Source: a virus
Length of the DNA: 39,090 bases
Direction: 5' to 3' (one strand)
IMG/VR virus record: IMGVR_UViG_3300020465_000042
Coordinates: 1-39,090 of that record
Below are positions 16,701-24,276 of the stretch, piece by piece. The notes beneath the pieces were generated by a model. The model saw only the letters and a list, made by a program, of their open reading frames with translations. It did not search any database and was not told the DNA's origin. Each line of letters begins with the position of its first letter. The stretch's first letter is position 1. Both the position numbers and the translations under genes were made by a program.

Positions 16701-17801
16701 CTCTACCTCAAATCCACGAACATATGCTTTACCAGGTCCAACTTGAATTTCCATCAAGTCATATGATGGATTATTACCTTGATCCGTTACCTCATCTTTA
16801 TAATACACACCAAATTTCTGGTGTCTATCATTTAAAGATTCTTTAGCATATAAATCAAAGTTTCTAACATAATAATCACCAGACTCATCATAAGTCCTAC
16901 GTGCTAATTCTTTAGCAAGTTCATTATAAATGGTTGTATTGATTAACTTTCTAGTCTGACCTTCACGTACTCTAAAGAGTTCAATGAAGTTCTCGTCTTG
17001 GAAATCTTGTAGGTCTTTCTTGTATAGACTTAATGATATCTTAAATCTATCAGCACCTGGACTTGTATAGTTATTATATCCAGCAGCATTATCATACAAT
17101 GATTCATCATCAACTGCTGTTACAACTTCTTCTTTAACGTAGAATCCAACCCTATAAGAAGGACTATTAGAATACTGATCTAATAAAAGAGTCTCAGAAG
17201 TTACACTAATAAAGGTTCCTCTGGCAAAGAATACACCAGCAGTTACACTAAATGCTGATCCAGTATCAGTTGCATTAGTGGCAATACAAGTTGCAAAGTC
17301 AGAACCATTTTCAATGGTTGTAGTTCCGTATGTAAAATCTTCTAAAGTAAGTAAGTTCTCACCATCTAGGAACTGTTGTGTTCCAAAATCTTGCTCAGAT
17401 GACTTTAGATACTTAACATATATCGTTGTTTCTCCTTCTACAGACTGTGCCCTAGGTAATACCTTCTTAACGATAGCAGTAATACCTGAACTCTTACCCT
17501 TAATAGTTTTTCCTATAATATTTTCGTAGTATAATTCTACTGGTACACCAAAGAATGTTTGCTCTATCTTGACAGCATGGAAATTAGGATCATATGCCAC
17601 TGATCCTGGAATTACTACACTACCTTCTTTGAAAAAATGCTTACCAAATTGTTCAACCTGATTCTGTAGAATAGATTGAAGGGTGCTTAGTTCCCTTGCC
17701 TGAACTGGTACACCAGGCTTAAAGAGAACTCGACTAAAGTTTTTATCCTTGTCAAAATCGTCAAAATATGGATTGACGTTTAGGTTGGTATTCTGTGGCA
17801 T
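10725..17801 (-). CDS. Giant DUF4815-type virion structural protein
   Basis: The protein is 2358 aa. The N-terminus (NVNPYFDDFDKDKNFSRVLF, then PGVPVQARELSTLQSILQNQ) is the hallmark of the DUF4815 family of myovirus structural proteins, found next to baseplate genes in T4-like marine phages. The middle is beta-rich and repetitive. A low-complexity hinge at about residues 1522-1561 contains runs of Pro, five Ile in a row, Glu-Pro pairs and DDDD. Just after the hinge comes DPLAQSFQVEEPNGIFMTSV, a module widespread in cyanophage tail proteins. The gene overlaps the gp8 stop by one base (TGATG). By location it stands where T4 has gp9-gp12, so a role in the baseplate periphery or fibre network is inferred. 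The structural call is firm; the precise role is not. Confidence 0.75.
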   Translation of the reverse strand: MPQNTNLNVNPYFDDFDKDKNFSRVLFKPGVPVQARELSTLQSILQNQVEQFGKHFFKEGSVVIPGSVAYDPNFHAVKIEQTFFGVPVELYYENIIGKTIKGKSSGITAIVKKVLPRAQSVEGETTIYVKYLKSSEQDFGTQQFLDGENLLTLEDFTYGTTTIENGSDFATCIATNATDTGSAFSVTAGVFFARGTFISVTSETLLLDQYSNSPSYRVGFYVKEEVVTAVDDESLYDNAAGYNNYTSPGADRFKISLSLYKKDLQDFQDENFIELFRVREGQTRKLINTTIYNELAKELARRTYDESGDYYVRNFDLYAKESLNDRHQKFGVYYKDEVTDQGNNPSYDLMEIQVGPGKAYVRGFEVENLGNQFIDVSKPRTTGLIEQAAVPFQAGNMIHVNNCFGGPQIGLATDDFIDLRDERLGSTKSTAAGNSIGRARIYDFKSNAAAYADNSSVFDLYLFDVQTDTKLTLNQAVTVNTPAVIEGKSSGARGYLRTDAGGVVDITLHQISGSFIEDEQITINGVNDGRTISDITEYDVSSIKSVRSDISGDIFAADTELVVKHNFGAQGFTITAASGGESTVTSGVKGWKSHAKVGDIIAYQSDGGDAIAFNRVKEISATGQSLTVEAVESVTNVCLGALPTPSALTGVNLQVMGPRFDLSKSAYLYADMPREFIESIDLTSSDIFVRKTEDGLATNSQGVLDLPSLSGGDFVYAAFDEERYVLHYSDGSIEPLTPDQFTMGANAKSATISGLTASQTSVEVIVTLQKGKVSSKTKTLKRCQSLVVNKSKYNHSGITTGITDGLDFNPSYGLRVQDNEISLNVPDVIKVHGVFESSGPGDATVPSLVLNSLNGPNANVDDIFVGEIIVGKKSGASAIVVAKTGTSQVYIVNKNKYVFKETEDIEFLESGVTGNVGESNLGDRNILNAFTLDNGQRTDYYDFSRLIRKRGQLEPSKRLTIFYDVYVIDSLDNGDIITVNSYGKENYEFNVPSFQGRRNTDILDFRPRVANYTGSKSPFEFEARDFSSGGQIPNVIVSDENCLFDYNYYQPRIDRLYVNKNKTFTVNKGEPSDKPVAPEKIDTSFELATIVYKPYVIDVTKDVVIQLKANRRYTMKDIGGLEDRIENLEYYTSLSLLESKTESLLIQDPDTGLDRFKSGFVVDNFDTKQLSDTEPKHDVASGVLVPQRYFDTVDLLVGSESLIGATGTPDLSVDPRYAQDLGSPNVTKDNNNVMLSYSETDDRVQPFASRVENINPYTVFDWKGVMTLNPESDVFIRSESVSSDGGFGFNNTTITTERNITDMRSQNISFTASRLKPGTEHFASFSNVDLSGERALVVPKYLEVTPVQGAFQIGETIIGKAIGTQDSNSIADIRFRLAQPNHKDGPFNAPSLTLAKSPYSDTTLAASYSDTSTILNIDVNSLNQKSDERFYGFVTVGMQLVGETTGAEATISAVRLISDSNGALLGSIHLPPDNPSFENGTNTAVLVSTKANDKIPGRKTSSATANFTSRGTLVTETTIVRTAPPPPPPPIIIIIEPPAPPDPPPPPPPPEPEPEIEDDDDPLAQSFQVEEPNGIFMTSVDLYFQSKGATAPVELRIVTLENGYPTRKMMKNASVTLEPEAINISNDASVLTNFKFPNPIYLPSGEYAFVVITTTDEYNLWISQVGEEDIKTRNLPELQKVIIDKQPTLGSLFKAQNASTWTASQLEDLKYTSHKAKFVTETAAFRLYNPELRTFGDRNRLKENPIDIFSKRITLGLTSSITYANNPDIVVGTQIKQENRSSTGFVERVNGPMGLHDTGINITKAGIGYSAGTYGSVNFITKTGSGTGAVGIVTVSGGGITKVCVTNSGTGYNVGDTLTAELGTTGANSVLTVGVVTATNQLVLANCEGVDFNSSDQLQYVVESSGATNTLTSIVPATINVNSDEFDGKHFRVSHDNHGMHAVNNRVEIIGVSGDSIPTKITAGYAVSSTDAIGIGNSMGFNWFEGAQVEPSNPGFAIIGDEVLAYTGVTLNTLTGITTRGIDGTIPRTYNSDTPIQKYEAAGISLRKINTEHLFANVTNNIVDKINLDSYVLKIDGDKTFDTNYKGGGTDVRASQNIQYDSLTSFLNYSVPDATEVSGQVRTTTATSVSGSEGSFNDNGYQAISLNGETVFSKPQMVASRVNELAKLEDQPGAKSFTLEVSLSTTDENVSPVVNVFESYIATKSHRVNAPIADYTVDKRVNLDVDDPHDYNYVTKTITLENPATSLKVLMGAYRPSDSEIRVLYRLQRVDGSEIDKVFSLFPGYDNMDVNGKIISAKSNSGLPDRNISPSLTNQFTEYEWSVNDLPQFSGFQVKVECISTNQADPIQVIDFRTIALA
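13118..13237 (-). repeat. Pro/Ile/Asp low-complexity hinge in the DUF4815 gene
   Basis: Plus-strand ggtggtggtgg and attattatta microsatellite-like runs code for polyproline, a short polyisoleucine and an acidic run on the minus strand. Purine/pyrimidine bias and trinucleotide repetition make it prone to slippage by multiples of three. Confidence 0.8.
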
Positions 17802-19333
17802 CAGAATTCTAGAACGATTTTAATATCTTCTCGCTGATTTTCTGCTCTAGTCACTTCGGGTCTATTATCTACGTAGATAATATCTCCAGAATGTTGTTTA
17901 ATCTCAGGTTCAGCAAGACCTTTTGTGAAGTTTTGACCAAAGTAATAGGTCTTTGAGTTCACAAGTCCTGAATCACCATTGTAATTAGTATCAATGGCAA
18001 GAGTTTCAGTACCCGTTGTTGTAGTAATAACAACGTTGGTGCTACCACCCGTATCTGGGGTGCTCGTGAATCTATTTAGACGGTAACCGTAAGCGGGAAT
18101 TCCAGCAGTAACGCTATCTGTAGCAAGTGATCTATCTTGCCAGAACTTTAAAATATTCGTTGTAGTGTCATATGAAACTACTTTTCCAACAGCAGTCGAA
18201 CCAATACCTATCGTTTGAGTGACGATACCATCTGTCTGTACAGATAAACTTCCAGCAGAAGATCCAGTAAGACGTAGACCATAAACGCCTGATGCCAGTG
18301 TGTCTGTGAGAAGGTTAGTTGTACCATTAATTTCGGGATTTTTTATAATACCAATTCGTGAGAACTGGTTACCAATAGGTAAGTCAGGGTTTGTTACATC
18401 ACTATTTTCAAGTCTTGTATATACAAGTACGTGGTAAACGCCAAGTTCCCTGTATATATCAGCACCATGTCCACCTGGAGGGGGTATGATTACCGAAAAT
18501 TCTGCACCAGATCCAGATACTAGATTACTTAAGTTTAATGTTCCAAATGTATAATCTCTTCCACCATCAGTTACTTGTACATTAGTTGGTTTACCATCAG
18601 TAAACTCAACAGATGCCATACCATCAAAACCATCACCTTCTATAGGTACATTGTTTAGTACACCAGCATACTGGTATGCTGCACTTGATACGTCATCAAT
18701 GGTGATTACTTCAATCTTACCATTTACAGCAGCATTTCTAACAGCTGATACGGAGGAATTCTCCACCCAGTTAGTTGGGACTGGAATGTATTCAACACTG
18801 TCAAACTTAACGATTTCAGCTGGTTTAATTGTGTAAAGGTATTTCCAGATGTATCCATCACTTTCTAGTTTTGGTTGAAGGTCGGTGTGGGTAGGTTCTT
18901 CTAATGATACTATACCCTTACCCAAATTGGAAGGGGCAGCACCGTTATATATGCACTCATATACTCTGTAATCAGAGTTCATCACATAGTAACGTGCTGC
19001 TTTATACAAGTTGACTGGTCTATCTGTATTGTCAACACTATAGTCATGCCTATACATGTCATAGATTGCACCATTAGTCCATTCTATTTTTGGTATAACT
19101 CTAAGAACATCCGTTGAAGTAATCTTCTTAGCTGCAATCAGAGTTTCAAACCAATCTGATGAGTTATTAAAATTATCAACGGGTGTAGGGGTATTAGTAT
19201 TCCAATCCGCTTTTACATCGGTTGCATTTGGCAAACCAATGAAGACGTAATAGCTATTAGTATCAGTTGAAATTCCACTGACGAAATTAGACGCATTCAA
19301 AACTCTAATCTGATCAGTTATGATCGCTGGCAT
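17801..19333 (-). CDS. 8: Baseplate wedge subunit gp8
   Basis: A 510-aa protein matching T4 gp8, the wedge protein that dimerises and binds gp7, gp6 and gp10 in the baseplate. The clearest match is at residues 159-187, DGYIWKYLYTIKP followed by EYIPVP, against the T4 segment DGYVWEYLFEIPP with EYIVVP. The N-terminal half also follows the family (YYVFIGLPNATDV, VLRVIPKIEWTNG, YECIYNG). T4 gp8 is 334 aa, so about 175 residues are extra here, mostly in the C-terminal beta-rich half. Gene order after gp6 and gp7 agrees. The late promoter at 19354-19361 is 20 bases upstream of the ATG. The stop codon overlaps the next start by one base. Confidence 0.85.
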   Translation of the reverse strand: MPAIITDQIRVLNASNFVSGISTDTNSYYVFIGLPNATDVKADWNTNTPTPVDNFNNSSDWFETLIAAKKITSTDVLRVIPKIEWTNGAIYDMYRHDYSVDNTDRPVNLYKAARYYVMNSDYRVYECIYNGAAPSNLGKGIVSLEEPTHTDLQPKLESDGYIWKYLYTIKPAEIVKFDSVEYIPVPTNWVENSSVSAVRNAAVNGKIEVITIDDVSSAAYQYAGVLNNVPIEGDGFDGMASVEFTDGKPTNVQVTDGGRDYTFGTLNLSNLVSGSGAEFSVIIPPPGGHGADIYRELGVYHVLVYTRLENSDVTNPDLPIGNQFSRIGIIKNPEINGTTNLLTDTLASGVYGLRLTGSSAGSLSVQTDGIVTQTIGIGSTAVGKVVSYDTTTNILKFWQDRSLATDSVTAGIPAYGYRLNRFTSTPDTGGSTNVVITTTTGTETLAIDTNYNGDSGLVNSKTYYFGQNFTKGLAEPEIKQHSGDIIYVDNRPEVTRAENQREDIKIVLEF

Positions 19334-19353
19334 CTCGTTAGACTATTTTTGTT

Positions 19354-19361
19354 TATTTATG
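19354..19361 (-). promoter_or_regulatory. Late promoter motif before gp8
   Basis: CATAAATA on the minus strand fits NATAAATA. It straddles the stop of the 1639-aa gene and lies 20 bases before the gp8 ATG, the same spacing as in front of gp25. It would give gp8 and the following genes an independent late start. Confidence 0.7.
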
Positions 19362-22300
19362 TGTAAGAATCTAGTAAGTGTGTGGTTCTGATTAACTGCG
19401 GTGCAGTTGACAGACCTACTAGACCATTATTTGTGGTGACTGATTGCTCAAATCCACCAGCTCTGGATGAAGTAAACTTCGCCCAACTGAATGAACCATA
19501 AGTATTTCCAGCACCAGAACTTAGTCCTACAAAGGACAGTCCATGATTATCTTGGACATTAGTATGTATACGCATAGTCTTACCCGTTCCTACCACCTCA
19601 AGATGACTAACTTGATAGACAGAATCTAGGAATGAAGTAGCGACTCCAATAACAGATGTAGTACCAAGACCAACTGCTGTTACACCTGAACCAACATTAC
19701 TGTTGGAAACAACAAAGTAATCACCTGTACTAATACCAGTCTTCAATATTCCACCAAACTCATTAATTCTTAATGGAGATTCTAATGGAATATAGAATTC
19801 AAACTGTAATGCATCAGCAGTACATCCTACACCAGTAATAATACCTTCATCACCAAGTACTTCACAACCAGTTACTGTCTCAATAGTGGATGTATCTTCT
19901 GCATTTTCATCTATAATCTTAATATCAAACTCAGCAGTATCTGGTTCTTCAGTCTTACTGAATACCAAACTACCACCATAACCATAGAATGTGTTGGTAG
20001 TTGAACTAATACCTTGTATTAATCTAGTTACAGGTCTTACTCTAGACCTCAACATATCACGGGTTTTATGTATCTTAATACCTGAAATAATCATATCCTC
20101 AGTTTGCTTACACCATGTAACTGGTCTAAGTGGTTGAGGTTCTGAAGATATACCAACACCAGTGTATAAAGTAGTTAATACACTATCTCTACTAATGATA
20201 TCTCTAATAATTCTACCATCCTGTTTTATTGGATTTACTGTTCCATTACGTTTTTGTATAGTTAATTTATCACCAGGTTTAACTGTCTGCAATGATGTCG
20301 AGTCAGTAACGTCTGAATCAGTACCCCTATAGAATAGGATTTGTAAACTAGACCCTGCAACTGGTGGTTCAGTAAACGTTAGTCTAGTACCACCATCAAA
20401 TGTATATGCAACACCAGGATCCTGTAGTATATCATTAATGAAGATTAATAGTACATCTTCTAAACTAATTGGAGAACCTTCTAATTTCTCGATAGATAAT
20501 GGTTTACCATCTTCATGAATAGTAAAGGTTCTTCTTCTACCGTTAAACTGATGTGAGAAGTCATCTAATATTTGTAACTTACCAAGAACCCATCCAGCAA
20601 ACTCATCGTCTCTTACTTCACTAATAGTAAACTTAGGTTCTTCTAAATCACTTCCAAGATACTCATGAGTATACCTTTCACCTGCTTCTGGCATACCAAC
20701 ATCTAATTCTATAGTAGATCCACCTATAGATGTTATTTCAGTACCTATACCAGATATTTGATCTATACCTGATCTAGGATATGAATGAGCACTACCATAC
20801 TCATCTTTAGCACATGTAAACCATAAGGAGTTATTCCTTACGAATACATTAGTTCCTGTTTTAAGACTATGTGAACCTATATTTAAACTTAATAAACCTG
20901 TATCACCACTGTAGGTAGCATCATTAACCCTATGCTGAACATGAGGAGATCTTCCTACATTAAGTGTTACTGTAGTGCCAGCAACAGATACTATAGGGCA
21001 TGCTGTATTGTAGAATGGATCTGTTGATCTAGGATAACTATGCTCACTGGCATTACCGTCCATATCACATGTAAACGTGATACTTTCAGGAAGAAATCTT
21101 AAAGATTCACCACCCTTAATAATACAGTCAGCACTTGACTCTTGGAATATATGATCTGATACGTTAGTTGAAGGTGTTACCTTGAGTACTTCAACCTCGA
21201 AGCTATTAGCAGTGATGTTAGATATGCTAAGCCACTGGTTGCTGTAAGGATCAGAAGATCTTGGATAATTGTGTTCTGTACCATAGTTGTCCTTTGCACA
21301 TTTAAAGGTTAATGACTCATCAACAAATTTGATTCGTTCACCGACAGTGAATCCATGATTGGATATCGTACATGTAATTATACCAGTGTTAGGATTATAT
21401 GCAGCAGTTGTTAAGGAATGTGTAGATCCACCACGTAATGTGTGGGAACCAATAGACATGACCATATCACCAGTATTAGCATCGTAAGTTGCTCCACTAA
21501 CAAGATGACCTACAGTCTGTGATGCACCTACATTAACTGTAAATGTATCTGTAGTAACACCTGTGATAGAAGTGATGACACCTGCTACTGGGTCACTTGC
21601 TCTAGGGTAAGAATGGAGAGTCTCTTTGCCATCCATGCTACATTTCAAGACCATAGAACCAGTCTTTATACCTACACTATCACTTGTAGTTAAACTATGA
21701 CCAGCTAATGTATACTCAACATCACCAGTAGTAGGATTATATGAAACATCAGTAGGACTTATAAACGCTCCAGCAAAACTACCATCTCTTAGAGAATTAC
21801 CTTCAAGAGTAACAGTTTCATGCTCATACTCACCACCACTAATAAGTCCATATGGAGTAGCACCTACAAAGGTATGATTATAAGCACCACCAGATTGAAT
21901 TGGATGTGATACTAGACCAGGTGTTGTTGGAATACCTGCAATAGTACATTCTTCTCTGAAGGTATATCCAAATCCTATATTACCAAGATTAAATTTATCT
22001 AACTGTTTAGCATCATTAATGGTAACTGATACAGATGCACCTATACCTGTACTTGAACTTATGAGTTGTAGATCATCATAAGGAACTGGGGCATCAAACT
22101 CACATGTAATTGGTTTTGATAGTTTACCACCACGTTTGTAGTAATGTCTTTCTGTTGTAGTACCAACTTGACATGTGAATGTATCATTATCAATAACTCT
22201 AATAACATTAGTCTTAGATCCAGCATAGTCACCACCCCTAGGTGCAAATAGAACTCCCTGTACAAAACCACCTGAATGGTAACTGTGTGCCTCTACAGTA

Positions 22301-24276
22301 GACTGACCTACCTGAACCTTAAATTGTGTAGGTGAAAGTATTTCTAGTACTGGAGTACCATTATAGTATGGGTCAGTAGTTCTTGGGTAAGCATCTGATC
22401 CACCTGATGCTGTATATGCACAAGTAAGTCTTATATCATCAAATACAACATCTTTACCTAGACTAAATCCATGATCCGAAGATGTAGTAACAGTCATAAT
22501 ACCACTGCCACCATCATAGTCTGCATTGGTAATTGTTCTACCTGGACTGTAATAGCATGTTAAGGATATACCTGCAAGACTAATAGTATTACCTTGTTTC
22601 AGTTCATGACCTACAGCAGTTATAGTAGCAATACCACTTGTATGGTCATAATCAAAATCTGATATATCCCTTGCTGTATAGAACCCTTGTCCACCTTCAT
22701 TTAACCAAGTCTGATCTATATGACCGTCTGCAACATCAAAAGTACCACCAGCAGAAACAGTAGATCCAGCACCTGCTACCCTAAACTCATATGTTGTAGG
22801 ACCGTTTATATAACCACTACCATCATACTTAACCCAAACATTACTTATAGTACCAGCAGCAGATACTGTAGCAGTACCAATAGCAGTATATTGTGGTTGG
22901 TATCCAAATCCCTGACTATTACCTAGAGTAACAATCAATCCTCTTCTAGGTAGATTATTAGCATTAACATCATCTAAACTATATCTTTCTACTGGGTCTT
23001 TACTATTACCAGTATATTCAATAGATGTAATACCAGTTACAGGACCGCCAATAAACTCATAGTCTGTATCAGGTTTTTGGAATATGTTATTAACTAGCAA
23101 TACACCATAATCACTTGTTATACCAACAGTATTAACACCAGCACTTGTTAAAGTAAATGTCTTACCTATACCAGTAAACTCTTGGGATAAATCATCCATG
23201 ACGATGTTTCCAGTATAGTCAGATCTAATGAATGATCTACCTTGGAATGATGATCCATTTACTACATCAATCAACCTAATAGTATGTGTGCCAATACCAG
23301 GACTGGTCATGGTGATAGCAATACCTGCTAATGCATCATCACGTGTTTCTGCCCATGAGTAACTATTTTGCTGGTTTCTAATTAAGAAATAATCGTCATT
23401 AGCAACTAATGGTTCTGGTGGATCTAAAGTTTCCAACCTTACAGAAGATCCTGTTTCTAATAGATCAGTTAATACAACAAAACTATTACTTGCTACATCA
23501 ACTACTTCTGATGATATACCAGCACTAAATTTAATACCACCAAAAGGAACATCAGCAAAAGTAAGTATATCATCTACAATATTATAATCACCCAATACTA
23601 ACTCTACAGTAGAACCAGCAGCATGTGGTTCATTTCTTGTTCCCATCCAACCACGATCACATAATAAATCGTTAGTATTACCTTGGAACCCTACAACTAA
23701 AATCCTTAAAACTTCATCATCAATCTTTATAAGATCATAGTTTTTAAATAACTGTGCATTTTCAACAGTGATAATTCTATTGTTTACACCAGTTAAAACA
23801 GTATTGTATCCAGGTCTTTGATATAGTGGAGACTGGATCATATTATCCAGTGCAATTATACACTTACTATTCTGCTTCTCTGCTGTAAATGAATGAGAAG
23901 TACCAGCACCTACAGTTATAATATTAATTGGTGATCCTGAATGAGCATCTGCTTCTGTCTCTGCAACCTTTATCTTATTCTCATCAATCTTAATAGCAAA
24001 TACTCTTTCAGGTAGTGTGTTACCAATACCAATAGTAGGATCTATACCTATAGCAGATCCACCACCACCTGCTTCGTAATGTAATGGTTCACCTGTTACA
24101 TAAAAATGATTATTAACTACAAACGTATCAGCACCTAATAAAACCTCAGAAGTAGAGGATCCATCAAATTCCTTATGAAATATAGAATCTCCTTTATGTG
24201 TCAAATTAAACGAATACCTAAAGGTTTCCGTTAAAGAATTATATTGGCGATTTATAGATCCTAACTGAAATCCCAT
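19357..24276 (-). CDS. Giant repeat-containing baseplate-associated structural protein
   Basis: A 1639-aa protein sitting between the gp7-like gene and gp8. The start overlaps the gp7-like stop by one base (TAATG). I do not recognise a named family. Residues 1-250 hold beta-rich segments such as LCDRGWMGTRNEPHAAGSTV, which resembles a repeated 'RG-x-x-GT' motif also present in the gp7-like and DUF4815 proteins (for example CVRGFSAIEK there). Residues about 600-1200 contain five copies of a module centred on the sequence HSYPRSTDP. The C-terminal 300 residues are non-repetitive. No signal peptide or membrane segment is visible. Position and size imply a peripheral baseplate or fibre-holding role specific to this phage lineage, with no T4 counterpart at this place. 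Confidence 0.65.
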   Translation of the reverse strand: MGFQLGSINRQYNSLTETFRYSFNLTHKGDSIFHKEFDGSSTSEVLLGADTFVVNNHFYVTGEPLHYEAGGGGSAIGIDPTIGIGNTLPERVFAIKIDENKIKVAETEADAHSGSPINIITVGAGTSHSFTAEKQNSKCIIALDNMIQSPLYQRPGYNTVLTGVNNRIITVENAQLFKNYDLIKIDDEVLRILVVGFQGNTNDLLCDRGWMGTRNEPHAAGSTVELVLGDYNIVDDILTFADVPFGGIKFSAGISSEVVDVASNSFVVLTDLLETGSSVRLETLDPPEPLVANDDYFLIRNQQNSYSWAETRDDALAGIAITMTSPGIGTHTIRLIDVVNGSSFQGRSFIRSDYTGNIVMDDLSQEFTGIGKTFTLTSAGVNTVGITSDYGVLLVNNIFQKPDTDYEFIGGPVTGITSIEYTGNSKDPVERYSLDDVNANNLPRRGLIVTLGNSQGFGYQPQYTAIGTATVSAAGTISNVWVKYDGSGYINGPTTYEFRVAGAGSTVSAGGTFDVADGHIDQTWLNEGGQGFYTARDISDFDYDHTSGIATITAVGHELKQGNTISLAGISLTCYYSPGRTITNADYDGGSGIMTVTTSSDHGFSLGKDVVFDDIRLTCAYTASGGSDAYPRTTDPYYNGTPVLEILSPTQFKVQVGQSTVEAHSYHSGGFVQGVLFAPRGGDYAGSKTNVIRVIDNDTFTCQVGTTTERHYYKRGGKLSKPITCEFDAPVPYDDLQLISSSTGIGASVSVTINDAKQLDKFNLGNIGFGYTFREECTIAGIPTTPGLVSHPIQSGGAYNHTFVGATPYGLISGGEYEHETVTLEGNSLRDGSFAGAFISPTDVSYNPTTGDVEYTLAGHSLTTSDSVGIKTGSMVLKCSMDGKETLHSYPRASDPVAGVITSITGVTTDTFTVNVGASQTVGHLVSGATYDANTGDMVMSIGSHTLRGGSTHSLTTAAYNPNTGIITCTISNHGFTVGERIKFVDESLTFKCAKDNYGTEHNYPRSSDPYSNQWLSISNITANSFEVEVLKVTPSTNVSDHIFQESSADCIIKGGESLRFLPESITFTCDMDGNASEHSYPRSTDPFYNTACPIVSVAGTTVTLNVGRSPHVQHRVNDATYSGDTGLLSLNIGSHSLKTGTNVFVRNNSLWFTCAKDEYGSAHSYPRSGIDQISGIGTEITSIGGSTIELDVGMPEAGERYTHEYLGSDLEEPKFTISEVRDDEFAGWVLGKLQILDDFSHQFNGRRRTFTIHEDGKPLSIEKLEGSPISLEDVLLIFINDILQDPGVAYTFDGGTRLTFTEPPVAGSSLQILFYRGTDSDVTDSTSLQTVKPGDKLTIQKRNGTVNPIKQDGRIIRDIISRDSVLTTLYTGVGISSEPQPLRPVTWCKQTEDMIISGIKIHKTRDMLRSRVRPVTRLIQGISSTTNTFYGYGGSLVFSKTEEPDTAEFDIKIIDENAEDTSTIETVTGCEVLGDEGIITGVGCTADALQFEFYIPLESPLRINEFGGILKTGISTGDYFVVSNSNVGSGVTAVGLGTTSVIGVATSFLDSVYQVSHLEVVGTGKTMRIHTNVQDNHGLSFVGLSSGAGNTYGSFSWAKFTSSRAGGFEQSVTTNNGLVGLSTAPQLIRTTHLLDSYT
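20740..22400 (-). repeat. Five-copy Y-P-R-[ST]-x-D-P protein repeat
   Basis: Copies are centred at about 22380, 21600, 21255, 21025 and 20770 (residues about 632, 892, 1007, 1083, 1168). Each has an F/L-[TK]-C-[AS]-x-D-like strand, then HSYPRS-x-DP, then a strand ending in V-[NDQ]-VG. The first copy is the most diverged (TTDPYYNG) and the last has lost the DP pair (PRSGID). Confidence 0.75.
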
